Notes under the pieces: generated by a model
The model's input: only the letters and a program-made list of their open reading frames with translations
What the model was told of the DNA's origin: nothing
The model's database searches: none
Origin: Streptomyces sp. NBC_00249
GTDB taxonomy: Bacteria > Actinomycetota > Actinomycetes > Streptomycetales > Streptomycetaceae
Direction of reading: 5' to 3'
NCBI RefSeq assembly: GCF_026342355.1
Contig: NZ_JAPEMV010000008.1
Span: 248,001-312,000 of the forward strand
DNA: 64,000 nucleotides
Shown here: in pieces, positions 8,091 through 16,709 of the stretch
Layout: every line of letters begins with the position of its first letter
Position numbering within the stretch: the first letter of the stretch is position 1
Made by a program: the position numbers and the translations under genes

Positions 8091-9377
8091 TCAGGCGGCT
8101 GCGGTGACGGGCCGGGCAGAAGCCTGGGCGGTCGGCGGTACGGCGTAGACGGCTTCGGCGGGCAGGTGGCGCTCCAGGCGGACCAGGGCGAAGGCGGCCC
8201 CGACGGCGGCGACGGCGAGGACGGCCCAGGGCAGCCGGCCGTCGACGGAGAGCAGGGCGGTGAAGAGCGACGGGGCGAGGGCGGTGGCCAGCGAGTAGGA
8301 CAGCTGGTAGGTGGCGAGGTAGCGGCCGCGGACGGGCTCGGGGGCCGCGGAGACCGACAGGGCGCCGCCGGAGGGGCTGTGGACCAGTTCGCCGAGGGTG
8401 TAGACGACCACGATGGCGAGCAGGGCGACGAGGGTCGCGGTCTGTCCGGGCCGCAGGGTGCCGAGGACGATCTGGGCGGTGAAGGCGGCGGCGAAGAGCA
8501 GGGAGCCGAGGGCTGCCGAGCGGGTGCGGCGGGCGCCGGAGCGGCGGACCCGGCCGGCGACGAGGACCCCGATCCCGGCGCACAGGGCGGTGTTGACGGT
8601 GAAGGCGGCTCCGGTGAGGGAGTCGGGTCCGTGCAGCCAGGTGGAGATGTAGAGCGGGAAGAGGACGGACAGGGCCGCGTAGCCGAGGGCGGTGAGGAAG
8701 TTGGCGGCGGTCAGCGCGAGGAAGGGGCGGTCGCGCAGCACCATGCGGTAGCCGGCGGGCGGCCGCTTGGCGGAGGGGACGCCTTCGGCGTCGCGCACCG
8801 GCCGGACCCGGCTGACGAGCAGTCCGGCGAGGGCGAAGGCCAGGGCGTTGCCCCAGGCGGTGTAGTGGAACCCGCCGGTCCCCCACAGGGCGAGGACGCC
8901 GGAGACGAGGAGGGCGCCGGCGCCCATCCCGGCGTTCTGCAGGGCCCGCAGGGAGGCCTGGAGCCGGTCGCGGGCGGCGCCGCGGGCCACTTCCCCGATC
9001 AGGGACTGCTGGACGACGGGGAAGGAGCGGTCGGCGAGGGCCGTGACCAGTGCGACGGCGGCGAAGGCGGGCAGTGATCCGGCGAAGGGATAGAGGGCGA
9101 AGCCCGCGGCCCGTATCGCGTAGAGGACCAGATTGACCTTGCGGGCGCCGAAGCGGTCGACGGCGGAGCCGGCGAGCGGCATGAAGGCCAGGCCCGCGAG
9201 GCCGGTGGCGGTGAGGACCACGCCGACGAGGGCGAAGGAGAGCCCGGTGACGTGGTGGAAGAAGACGAGCGAGAAGGGGATGTACATCCCGATGCCGACC
9301 GCGCTGATCCCGGCGCCGACGAGCAGGGACCGTTCCCCCTCCACGCGCGCTTCCCGTGCCTTGCCGGCCACCTTCAT
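8091..9377 (-). CDS. MFS transporter (probable efflux)
   Basis: Predicted 428-residue major-facilitator protein with about 12 membrane segments. The loop signature GSAVDRFGARKV between helices 2 and 3 is visible, as are the long central loop (PVRDAEGVPSAKRPPAG) and a second bundle starting FLALTAANFLTALGYAAL. The ATG at 9377 is preceded by GGGGGAGG; the longer open frame upstream runs antisense to the MarR gene and is a shadow. It is divergent from the marR gene with a perfect inverted repeat between the two starts, the classical layout of a MarR-repressed efflux pump. Substrate cannot be read from sequence. Confidence 0.92.
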   Translation of the reverse strand: MKVAGKAREARVEGERSLLVGAGISAVGIGMYIPFSLVFFHHVTGLSFALVGVVLTATGLAGLAFMPLAGSAVDRFGARKVNLVLYAIRAAGFALYPFAGSLPAFAAVALVTALADRSFPVVQQSLIGEVARGAARDRLQASLRALQNAGMGAGALLVSGVLALWGTGGFHYTAWGNALAFALAGLLVSRVRPVRDAEGVPSAKRPPAGYRMVLRDRPFLALTAANFLTALGYAALSVLFPLYISTWLHGPDSLTGAAFTVNTALCAGIGVLVAGRVRRSGARRTRSAALGSLLFAAAFTAQIVLGTLRPGQTATLVALLAIVVVYTLGELVHSPSGGALSVSAAPEPVRGRYLATYQLSYSLATALAPSLFTALLSVDGRLPWAVLAVAAVGAAFALVRLERHLPAEAVYAVPPTAQASARPVTAAA

Positions 9378-9405
9378 CACTGCCTCCCCCGAGTAGGTCA
9401 CTTGG

Positions 9406-9429
9406 AAGTAGCTTACCCGTAAGCTACTT
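9406..9429. promoter_or_regulatory. MarR-type operator (perfect inverted repeat)
   Basis: Arms AAGTAGCTTA (9406-9415) and TAAGCTACTT (9420-9429) are perfect reverse complements around CCCG. The site is 28 bases upstream of the MFS start and 53 bases upstream of the marR start, so one bound dimer could block both directions. Size and symmetry are typical of MarR operators. Half-site-like AAGCAACTT follows at 9436. Confidence 0.85.
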
Positions 9430-9482
9430 TCCGTCAAGCAACTTTCTTGCAATCGAACAAGTGGAAGCCGGATACTGCCGCC

Positions 9483-9980
9483 ATGACCGAGACCGACAAG
9501 GACGCAGTCGACGCGATCATCGACCAGTGGTACGCCGTACGGCCCGAGCTGGACACGGCACCCATGGCCGTCTTCGGGCGGATCTACCGGATCTCCAAGG
9601 CGATGGGCGACGCGATGGAGCGGGCGTACAGCCGCTACGGGATCTCCCGCGGGGAGTTCGACGTCGTCGCCACGCTGCGCCGATCCGGAATCCCCTACAC
9701 CCTCTCGCCGCGCCAGCTGTCCGCCACGCTCATGCTCACCACGGGAGGTATGACGGGGCGTCTGGACAAGCTGGAGAAGGCCGGACTGCTCAGCCGCAGC
9801 CCCGATCCGCACGACCGGCGCGGGCTCCAGGTGACGATCACCGAGCGCGGGCTCGGCGTCATCGACGAGGCGGTCACGGCGGGCCTGGATGTCCAGCGCT
9901 CCGCCCTCACCGGCCTGGCCCCGGAGGAGGTCGAACTGCTCACCGAGCTGCTGCGCAAGCTGCTGGCGGAGGTGCCGTAA
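9483..9980 (+). CDS. MarR-family transcriptional regulator
   Basis: Predicted 165-residue winged-helix repressor. The recognition region and wing are visible (LSPRQLSATLMLTTGGMTGR, then RSPDPHDRRGLQVTITERG), including the conserved DxRxxxL-type wing motif. The ATG at 9483 is preferred to an in-frame TTG at 9449 region because it gives the usual family length. It is divergent from the MFS transporter with a perfect operator between. Most members release DNA on binding a small phenolic or toxic ligand; the ligand here is unknown. A strong hairpin follows the gene. Confidence 0.93.
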   Translation: MTETDKDAVDAIIDQWYAVRPELDTAPMAVFGRIYRISKAMGDAMERAYSRYGISRGEFDVVATLRRSGIPYTLSPRQLSATLMLTTGGMTGRLDKLEKAGLLSRSPDPHDRRGLQVTITERGLGVIDEAVTAGLDVQRSALTGLAPEEVELLTELLRKLLAEVP

Positions 9981-10000
9981 CCGCGGCGCGGGCACGACAA

Positions 10001-10056
10001 GGCGCCGGAGGTCGCGCCGGAGCCGGCTGGTACGGGCTCCGCGGACCTCCGGCGCC
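10001..10056. terminator. Long bidirectional hairpin terminator
   Basis: Outer 13-bp arms GGCGCCGGAGGTC (10001-10013) and GACCTCCGGCGCC (10044-10056) are perfect complements. An inner stem CGGAGCC / GGCTCCG lies inside. It sits between the marR gene and the convergent small membrane protein gene. Confidence 0.85.
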
Positions 10057-10121
10057 CGGAAGTCTTCGAGAAGGTGACGGCGGCCCGGTCGGGCCGCCGC
10101 TGATCGGGCCGGTGGGCCTGA

Positions 10122-10361
10122 TCAGCCTTCGTTCTGCTGCTTGCGCGACTTGTCGCCGACCATCACGAGACCCGCGATGACCAGGAACAGGACGATCGGC
10201 GCGACCACGTACAGGCCGAGCGTCTCGCCGATGCTCAGGCCCGGGCCCGGGTCGTCGCCGTCGTCACGGGTCAGCGCGAGGGCGGGAGACGTCATCAGCA
10301 GCATCATCAGCGTCGTTCCGGCCGTGACGGCGCCGGCGCGCAGAGCGTTCTTCTTGTCCAC
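10122..10361 (-). CDS. Small secreted or membrane protein
   Basis: Predicted 79-residue protein. The N-terminus is a signal peptide (KKNALRAGAVTAGTTLMMLL ending near SPALAL), followed by an acidic linker (TRDDGDDPGPG), one membrane helix (LYVVAPIVLFLVIAGLVMV) and a short basic cytoplasmic tail (GDKSRKQQNEG). The GTG at 10361 is the only start that gives a normal signal peptide. Similar small proteins are common in Streptomyces; I know of no function. It follows malQ by about 20 bases on the same strand and may be cotranscribed with it. Confidence 0.75.
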   Translation of the reverse strand: MDKKNALRAGAVTAGTTLMMLLMTSPALALTRDDGDDPGPGLSIGETLGLYVVAPIVLFLVIAGLVMVGDKSRKQQNEG

Positions 10362-10381
10362 GGTGCAAACGTAGCGAACAC

Positions 10382-12409
10382 CTAAAGCGGGCGCGCGCCC
10401 GGGGGTGCCGTACGGGTACGCGCCCCCTCCCCCACGGCGCTCAGCAGGGCGTTCGCCCGGGGCGAGGCGGTCAGCGCCTCCAGGGTCAGCGGGCGGCCCG
10501 CCGCGTCGGCGAGCGGCAGCCGCCAGTTGGGGTACTGGTCCCAGGTGCCGGGCAGGTTCTGCGGGCGCCGGTCCCCCACCGCGTCGGGGAGCCAGACGCC
10601 GACCAGCCGGGCGGGGGTGCGCAGCAGGAAGGCGTACAGGGCGCGGACGGCGGCCTCCTCGCCCTTGGTGTCGAGGCCGAGGTCGTCGAGCAGCGTCAGC
10701 CAGCGCGCGGTGTCGGCGGCGTCCTCGGCCCGCTCCAGGTCCAGGGGGCGCGTCAGCAGGCCGAGCCGGTCGCGCAGTTCGACGTGGGCCCCGGCCAGTT
10801 TCGCGGCGGTGGGCGGCAGGTCGTGGGTGGTGACGGTGGCCAGGCAGGCCTCCCGCCAGGCCCCGGGCTCCAGCGGCTGCCCGTCGCCCGACCAGTCCCG
10901 CTCGAACCAGAGCACGGAGGTGCCGAGGATCCCGCGCCGGGCCAGGGCGCGGCGTACCCGCGGCTCCACCGTCCCGAGGTCCTCGCCGACCACCAGGGAG
11001 CCGGCCCGGTGCGCCTCCAGGACGAGGACGGCGAGCATCGCCTCGCCGTCGTAGGAGACGTACGTGCCCTCCGCGGGCGGGGTCCCCCCGGGGACCCACC
11101 AGAGCCGGAACAGGCCCATGACGTGGTCGATGCGCACGGCGCCCGCGTACCGGAACACCCCGCGCAGCAGGGCCCGGAAGGGGGCGTACGCCGACTGCTC
11201 CAGGGCGTCGGGCCTCCAGGGCGGCAGCCCCCAGTCCTGGCCGCGGGCGTTGAAGGCGTCCGGCGGGGCGCCCGCGGAGGCCTGCCGGGCGTGGGCGCCG
11301 GTCCGGGCGTCCGAGCCGTCGGGGTGCACGCCGACGGCGAGGTCGTGCACGATGCCGACCGCCATCCCGGCCTCCCGCGCGGCCTCCTGGGCGGCCCTCA
11401 GCTGGCCGTCCGTCAGCCACACCAGCCAGGCGTGGAAGTCGGCCCGCTCCCCCGGCTCCTCCCCGGCGGCGGCCGCGCACCAGGCGGCGTGCAGCGCGAG
11501 GGGTTCGCCCTGTGCGGCGCGGAACTCCCGGTAGGCGGCCTCCCGTACGGGGGAACGCGGGACGGCGTACAGGAGTTCCAGGGCCTGCCGCTTGAGGGCC
11601 CAGACGGCGTCCCGGTCGATCAGCGCCCCCTTCTCCAGCACCTCGCGGCGCAGCTCACCGCCCCGGGCGGCCAGCTCGTCGAGGGCGTCGCGCTCGGGGC
11701 AGCCGGCGTACTCGGGGACGTCCTCGATCCGCAGGTGCACCGGGTCGGGGAAGCGGCGGGAGGACGGGCGGTAGGGGGAGGGGTCGGTCGGGGTGCCGGG
11801 GACGGCCGCGTGGAGCGGGTTGACCTGGACGAACCCGGCGCCGTGGGTGCGGGCCGCCCAGCGGGCCAGCTCCGCCAGGTCGCCGAGGTCGCCCATGCCC
11901 CAGGAGCGTTCCGAGAGCAGCGAGTACAGCTGGACGAGCAGCCCGTGGGCCCGCCCGGGCGCGGCCGGGGCCCGGTCGGGGGCCACGATCAGGGTGGCGG
12001 ACGCGGTGCGCCCGTCGGGGGTGACGGCGCTCAGCCGGTGCACCCCGTACGGCAGGTCCGGACCCCAGTCGGCCTCCCCGGCCTCCCCTGCCCCATCGCC
12101 CCCACCCGCCCCACCGGCCCCGTCCTCCAGGGCCACCCGCAGCCGGGTCCCGGCCGGCAGCGCGGTCAGGGCCGCCGGGGCGCCCTCGCCGCGCCACTGC
12201 ACCAGGGTCGGCGGCAGCAGTCGCGCGGCCCGCGCCGCGTCGGCGGCGTCGGCCAGGGCCCGGACGTCCTCACCGGGGCCGGCCGGCACCCCGAGCAGCC
12301 CGAGGACCGCCCGCACGGTGGCCTCGGGCACCTGGACGGTGACGTCCTCGGCGGGCCGGTAGCTGGTGGCGACGGCGTGACGGGCCGCGAGCCGGGCGAG
12401 GTCGTCCAT
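10382..12409 (-). CDS. malQ: 4-alpha-glucanotransferase (amylomaltase, GH77)
   Basis: Predicted 675-residue cytoplasmic enzyme that transfers alpha-1,4-glucan segments between maltooligosaccharides. GH77 signatures are present: the nucleophile region RIDHVMGLFRLWWVPGG, the acid/base region VVGEDLGTVEPRVRR, and THDLPPTAAKLAG. It has the actinobacterial N-terminal extension of about 150 residues ahead of the barrel, which begins near LLVQLYSLLSERSWGMGDLG. The ATG at 12409 has AGGGA upstream. It follows the small repeat-containing ORF by 12 bases and is probably cotranslated with it. Confidence 0.95.
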   Translation of the reverse strand: MDDLARLAARHAVATSYRPAEDVTVQVPEATVRAVLGLLGVPAGPGEDVRALADAADAARAARLLPPTLVQWRGEGAPAALTALPAGTRLRVALEDGAGGAGGGDGAGEAGEADWGPDLPYGVHRLSAVTPDGRTASATLIVAPDRAPAAPGRAHGLLVQLYSLLSERSWGMGDLGDLAELARWAARTHGAGFVQVNPLHAAVPGTPTDPSPYRPSSRRFPDPVHLRIEDVPEYAGCPERDALDELAARGGELRREVLEKGALIDRDAVWALKRQALELLYAVPRSPVREAAYREFRAAQGEPLALHAAWCAAAAGEEPGERADFHAWLVWLTDGQLRAAQEAAREAGMAVGIVHDLAVGVHPDGSDARTGAHARQASAGAPPDAFNARGQDWGLPPWRPDALEQSAYAPFRALLRGVFRYAGAVRIDHVMGLFRLWWVPGGTPPAEGTYVSYDGEAMLAVLVLEAHRAGSLVVGEDLGTVEPRVRRALARRGILGTSVLWFERDWSGDGQPLEPGAWREACLATVTTHDLPPTAAKLAGAHVELRDRLGLLTRPLDLERAEDAADTARWLTLLDDLGLDTKGEEAAVRALYAFLLRTPARLVGVWLPDAVGDRRPQNLPGTWDQYPNWRLPLADAAGRPLTLEALTASPRANALLSAVGEGARTRTAPPGARPL

Positions 12410-12421
12410 GGAAGTCCCTGT

Positions 12422-12649
12422 CTAGAGGCCCGCGGCGGCTGCGGCGGGGCGGGTGGGCTCGCTCGTCAGCGGGGCCTCGTCCGCGAGCGGGGGTTCGCTG
12501 GTCAGCGGCGCGTACGCGCCGCCGGGCAGCGGGGGCTCGCTGGTCAGGGGCCCGTCCGCCGGCCCGGACTGGGCGGGCAGGTGGGCGAGCGGGGCGTGGG
12601 CGCGGGCAGCACCGGCGGTGGTGCCGGCAGGGGCGGTACGGGCATTCAT
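12422..12649 (-). CDS. Small Ala/Pro-rich protein with PLTSEP repeats upstream of malQ
   Basis: Predicted 75-residue protein starting MNARTAPAGTTAGAARAHAP. Its C-terminal half carries three near-identical blocks, GPLTSEPPL, APLTSEPPL and APLTSEPTR, separated by short spacers. It has a strong ribosome binding site (AAGGAG, 7 bases before the ATG) and G/C-rich third positions, so I take it as real. I recognise no domain. There is no signal peptide, membrane helix or cysteine. It precedes malQ by 12 bases, which suggests a leader peptide, a small regulatory protein or a modified-peptide precursor, but nothing in the sequence decides this. Confidence 0.6.
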   Translation of the reverse strand: MNARTAPAGTTAGAARAHAPLAHLPAQSGPADGPLTSEPPLPGGAYAPLTSEPPLADEAPLTSEPTRPAAAAAGL

Positions 12650-12859
12650 GGGAGCACTCCTTCGTGCGCGAAGACCGGACCCGCCCATGCAACACCCCCG
12701 GGGAACACCGCAGCCATACCCAGTCGGCGGCACCGCATTCCTGGCTGATCCCGGTCAGATCGCCCCACCGGCGTTGACACCCGAGTCGCACGGGTGGTGG
12801 GCTCGGGATCATGCGTACGGGGCGGCGTACGCCCTCGAGAAGCCGAACGGGGAGGCTCC

Positions 12860-15800
12860 GTGCAGCTCAGGGGCAGGAAGCGGAGCACCGCCGCGGCGGT
12901 CGCCGTGATCGGATCGCTGCTGGGCGGGGCCGTGGCCTCGGCCCCGACGGCGCTCGTGGCGGCTCCCGGCACGCCGACGGGCCCCGCCAAGACGCGGCCT
13001 GACGCCGGGTCGGGATCGGCGGCCGTGCCCGCGTCCGCCGGCGCGCCCGGCGCCCCGCTCGACCCGGGTTCCGACCCGCCCCGAGCCGCCTCCGAGGGGC
13101 CCGCCGTGTGGCCCCGGCCGCAGTCGGCGGCCGCCGATCCGGGGCGCGAGGTGCCGGTGGGCACGGAGGCCGTGCTGGTGGCGCCGGCCGGGGCGGACCC
13201 GTACGCCGTCGCACTCGTACGGAGCTCCCTGCGCGCGGCGGGCGTCCGGACCCTGCACGAGCGGGCCCCGGGGCAGGCGCTGCCCGAACGGGCCCTCGTC
13301 GTACGGCTCCAGGGCCCCGACGCCGAAGCGGCGCTGCGGGCGCTCGGGGCGGCCGCGGCCGGGGACCTGCCGGACGGCGGCTACCGGCTGGCGGTGGGCC
13401 GTAGCGGCGGCCGGGACACGGTCGCGCTGGCCGGTTCGGGGCCGGACGGGCTGTTCCACGCCGCGCAGACCCTGCGTCAGTTGCTGGCGGCCGGGGCGGG
13501 GAAGGTGCCCGGGATGCTGGTGCGGGACTGGCCGACCGCGCCGGTGCGCGGGATCACCGAGGGCTTCTACGGGCAGCCCTGGACCCAGGAGCAGCGGCTG
13601 GCGCAGCTGGACTTCATGGGCCGCACCAAGCAGAACCGGCTGCTGCTGGCGCCCGGCGACGACCCGCTGCGCACGACGGGCTGGCGCGCGGAGTACCCGG
13701 CGGAGCGGCAGGAGGAGTTCCGGGCGCTGGCCGAGCGGGCGCGGGCGAACCACGTGGTCCTCGGCTGGGCGGTGTCACCGGGTCAGTCGATGTGCCTGGC
13801 CTCGGCGGACGACCGGGCGGCGCTGGCGCGCAAGGTGGACGCGATGTGGGAGCTGGGCTTCCGGGCGTTCCAGGTGCAGTTCCAGGACGTCAGCTACTCG
13901 GAGTGGGGCTGCCGGGCCGACCGGGTCCGGTACGGGACGGGTCCGGCGGCGGCCGCGAAGGCGCACGCCGAGGTCGCGGGCGAGCTGGCGGCGCACCTGG
14001 CCGCCCGGCACCCGGGCGCGGCCCCGCTGTCGCTGCTGCCGACGGAGTACTTCCAGGAGGGCGCCACCACCTACCGCGCCGCGCTGGCGGGCGCGCTGGA
14101 CGCGCGGGTGGAGGTGGCCTGGACGGGCGTCGGGGTGGTGCCGCGCACCATCACCGGCGGCGAGCTGGCGGGGGCCCGCTCGGCGCTCGGGCACCCGCTG
14201 GTCACGATGGACAACTACCCGGTGAACGACTGGGACCCGGGCCGGATCTTCCTCGGCCCCTACGCGGGCCGCGATCCGGCGGTGGCGAGCGGCTCGGCCG
14301 GGATGCTGGCCAACGCGATGCCGCAGGGCACCCTGTCGCGGGTGCCGCTGTTCACGGCGGCGGACTACTCCTGGAACCCGCGCGGCTACCGGGCCGGGGA
14401 GTCCTGGTCGGCGGCGGTGCGCGAGCTGGCGGGCCCCGATCCGCGCACCCGGGCGGCGTTGGCGGCGCTGGCCGGGAACACCGCTTCCTCGGGGCTCAAG
14501 CAGGAGGAGTCGGCGTACCTGAGGCCGCTGGCCGAGGAGTTCTGGCGGGCCAGGAGCGGCGGTGACCGGGCGGCCGCCGACCGGGCCGCCGACCGGCTGC
14601 GGGCGGCCTTCACGGTGCTCCGGGAGGCCCCGGCGCGGCTGCCGTCGCTGTCGGCGGAGGCGGGCCCGTGGCTGGAGCGGCTCTCGCGCTACGGGGCGGC
14701 GGGCGAGCTGGCGGTGGACCTGCTGCGGGCGCAGGCCCGGGGTGACGGGGCGGCCGCCTGGCAGGCCTCGCGGGATCTGGCGGCGGCCCGTGGCGCCCTG
14801 GCGCAGAAGGGCGGGGCGCGGGTCGACGCGTCGGTGCTCGACCCCTTCCTGGCGAAGGCGGCGCAGGAGTCGGACGCCTGGACGGGCGCGGCGCGCCCGG
14901 CCGGGACGGTGCGCCAGGAGGCCGGTTCGTGGACGGTCCGGCTGGACTCCCCGCGCCCGGTGTCGGCGGTGACGGTGATGACGGACCCGCTGTCGCCCGA
15001 GGTGCGGGGCGCGGTGGTGGAGGCGCACGTGCCGGGCGAGGGCTGGCGCAAGATCGGCGACGTGGCGGGCTCGGGCTGGACGCAGGCCGACGCGGGCGGG
15101 GTGCGGGCGGACGAGGTCCGGCTGTCCTGGGCGGGTGCGGCTCCGGCGGTCCACCAGGTGGTGCCGTGGTTCGCGGACGGGCCCCGGGCCGCCTTCGAAC
15201 TGGCCGAGGGGGGCCGGGCCGACGTGGAGATCGGCGGGGGCCCGCGCCGGGTGTCGGCGGAACTGTCCGCGCTGCTGCCGGGCGAGGTGCGCGGGCCGTT
15301 GTCGGCGGCGCCGCCGACCGGGGTGGAGGTGCGGGTGCCGCAGGACGTGGTGGTGCCCCGGGGGACCCGGGTCTCGGTCCCGGTGGAGGTCACCGTCCCG
15401 GCGGGCACCCCGGCCGGGACGTACCAGGTCCCGCTGGCCTTCGACGGGCAGTCGCGCACCCTCACCGTCCGGGCGGTCCCGCGTACGGGCGGTCCGGACC
15501 TGCTGCGGACCGCCCGGGCCGTGTCCTCGGGCGAAGAGGGGCCGCTGTTCCCGGCGTCGGCGGCGGTGGACGGCTCGGCCGCGACCCGGTGGTCCTCGCC
15601 GGCGGTGGACGGGGCGTGGTGGCGGGCGGAGCTGGCGGCCCCGGCGCGGGTGGGGCTGGTGACCCTGCACTGGCAGGAGGCCTATCCGTCGCAGTACCGG
15701 GTCGAGACCTCCCCGGACGGCGTCAACTGGCGTCCGGGGGCCTCCGTCACCTCGCGGGGCGGTGTCGACACGGTCCGGCTGGAGGACGCGCCGGACACGC

Positions 15801-15886
15801 GGTTCCTGCGGGTGACGTGCGAGCGCCGGGCGACCCGTTACGGCTGCAGCCTGTGGTCCGCCTCGGCCTTCGCGGTCGCCCCCTGA
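12860..15886 (+). CDS. Secreted GH84-type beta-N-acetylglucosaminidase with C-terminal F5/8 C module
   Basis: Predicted 1008-residue secreted glycosidase, starting at the GTG at 12860 (GGGGAGG upstream) with a signal peptide ending near residue 36. Order of parts: a low-complexity Pro/Ala region; a GH20b-like N-terminal domain (to about residue 220); the GH84 barrel from RGITEGFYGQPWTQEQR; a helical region; an NPCBM-associated/NEW3-like segment (TVPAGTPAGTYQVPLAF); and a C-terminal discoidin/CBM32 module (ASAAVDGSAATRWSSP). It should remove N-acetylglucosamine or related sugars outside the cell. Odd point: the usual catalytic Asp-Asp pair reads Gln342-Asp343 (FQVQFQDVSYSEW), so the residue that normally orients the substrate acetamido group is replaced. 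Confidence 0.88.
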   Translation: MQLRGRKRSTAAAVAVIGSLLGGAVASAPTALVAAPGTPTGPAKTRPDAGSGSAAVPASAGAPGAPLDPGSDPPRAASEGPAVWPRPQSAAADPGREVPVGTEAVLVAPAGADPYAVALVRSSLRAAGVRTLHERAPGQALPERALVVRLQGPDAEAALRALGAAAAGDLPDGGYRLAVGRSGGRDTVALAGSGPDGLFHAAQTLRQLLAAGAGKVPGMLVRDWPTAPVRGITEGFYGQPWTQEQRLAQLDFMGRTKQNRLLLAPGDDPLRTTGWRAEYPAERQEEFRALAERARANHVVLGWAVSPGQSMCLASADDRAALARKVDAMWELGFRAFQVQFQDVSYSEWGCRADRVRYGTGPAAAAKAHAEVAGELAAHLAARHPGAAPLSLLPTEYFQEGATTYRAALAGALDARVEVAWTGVGVVPRTITGGELAGARSALGHPLVTMDNYPVNDWDPGRIFLGPYAGRDPAVASGSAGMLANAMPQGTLSRVPLFTAADYSWNPRGYRAGESWSAAVRELAGPDPRTRAALAALAGNTASSGLKQEESAYLRPLAEEFWRARSGGDRAAADRAADRLRAAFTVLREAPARLPSLSAEAGPWLERLSRYGAAGELAVDLLRAQARGDGAAAWQASRDLAAARGALAQKGGARVDASVLDPFLAKAAQESDAWTGAARPAGTVRQEAGSWTVRLDSPRPVSAVTVMTDPLSPEVRGAVVEAHVPGEGWRKIGDVAGSGWTQADAGGVRADEVRLSWAGAAPAVHQVVPWFADGPRAAFELAEGGRADVEIGGGPRRVSAELSALLPGEVRGPLSAAPPTGVEVRVPQDVVVPRGTRVSVPVEVTVPAGTPAGTYQVPLAFDGQSRTLTVRAVPRTGGPDLLRTARAVSSGEEGPLFPASAAVDGSAATRWSSPAVDGAWWRAELAAPARVGLVTLHWQEAYPSQYRVETSPDGVNWRPGASVTSRGGVDTVRLEDAPDTRFLRVTCERRATRYGCSLWSASAFAVAP

Positions 15887-15909
15887 CCGCCCCCGGCACG
15901 CCCCGCCCC

Positions 15910-16446
15910 TCATCCCGCGGCGACCCCGATGCGGTCCAGGGCGTCTTCGGCCCCGTACGGCTGGAGGTAGGGCATCCAGCGCGGGTCGCGGTGGCCGGTG
16001 CCGATGATGCGCCAGGCCAGGCCGGACGGCGGGGCCGGCTGGTGGCGCAGGCGCCAGCCGAGGTCGACGAGGTGCCGGTCGGCCTTGACGTGGTTGCAGC
16101 GGCGGCACGCGGCGACGACGTTGTCCCAGGCGTGCTGCCCGCCCCTGCTGCGCGGGATGACGTGGTCGACGCTGGTGGCGACGGCCCCGCAGTACATGCA
16201 CCGGCCGCCGTCGCGGGCGAACAGGGCGCGGCGGGTGAGTGGAACGGGCCCCCGGTAGGGGACCCGTACGAAGCGCTTGAGCCGGACCACGCTGGGCGCG
16301 GGGACGGCTCTGGTCGCGCTGTGCAGGAAGGCGCCGGATTCCTCCAGGGAGACGGCTTTGTTCTCCAGGACGAGGACGAGCGCGCGGCGGAGCGGTACGA
16401 CGCCGAGCGGCTCGTACGACGCGTTGAGGACCAGGACGTGCGGCAC
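15910..16446 (-). CDS. HNH endonuclease family protein
   Basis: Predicted 178-residue protein with a complete HNH nuclease motif: two zinc-binding CxxC pairs (CMYCG and CRRCN), SVDHVIPRSRGG with the catalytic histidine, and WDNVVAAC. The N-terminus (VLNASYEPLGVVPLRRALVL) is conserved in stand-alone actinobacterial HNH proteins of this type. The GTG at 16446 has AAGGAGG six bases upstream. It is convergent with the glycosidase gene and there are no restriction or phage genes nearby, so it is probably a housekeeping or genome-maintenance nuclease of unknown target. Confidence 0.9.
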   Translation of the reverse strand: MPHVLVLNASYEPLGVVPLRRALVLVLENKAVSLEESGAFLHSATRAVPAPSVVRLKRFVRVPYRGPVPLTRRALFARDGGRCMYCGAVATSVDHVIPRSRGGQHAWDNVVAACRRCNHVKADRHLVDLGWRLRHQPAPPSGLAWRIIGTGHRDPRWMPYLQPYGAEDALDRIGVAAG

Positions 16447-16709
16447 GGACTGCCTCCTTGTACGCCGGCGGCGCGTGGCTCGCGCCGGGACGATCTGCTT
16501 TCCAGTCTCCCCTTACGGCTGGTCGAAGCGCCACCACGCGCCCGTAACGGGTCCGAGGTGTTTTCAACCACACTCCCTGCTTCCCCAGGTGAGTCTGGTC
16601 TCTCCCTCGAACACGGCAACGGGGTCGGGCCCTGTGCCCCGTTAGTGTGGTTGGTCTGCCCGCACATCCCGTCCGGTGGGCAGACCGCTATGCCTGGAGG
16701 TATCCCGCC

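Noticed and set aside
12774..12779. TTGACA as a -35 element before the GH84 gene
   Set aside because: No TA-rich -10 hexamer follows at 16-19 bases, so I do not call a promoter.
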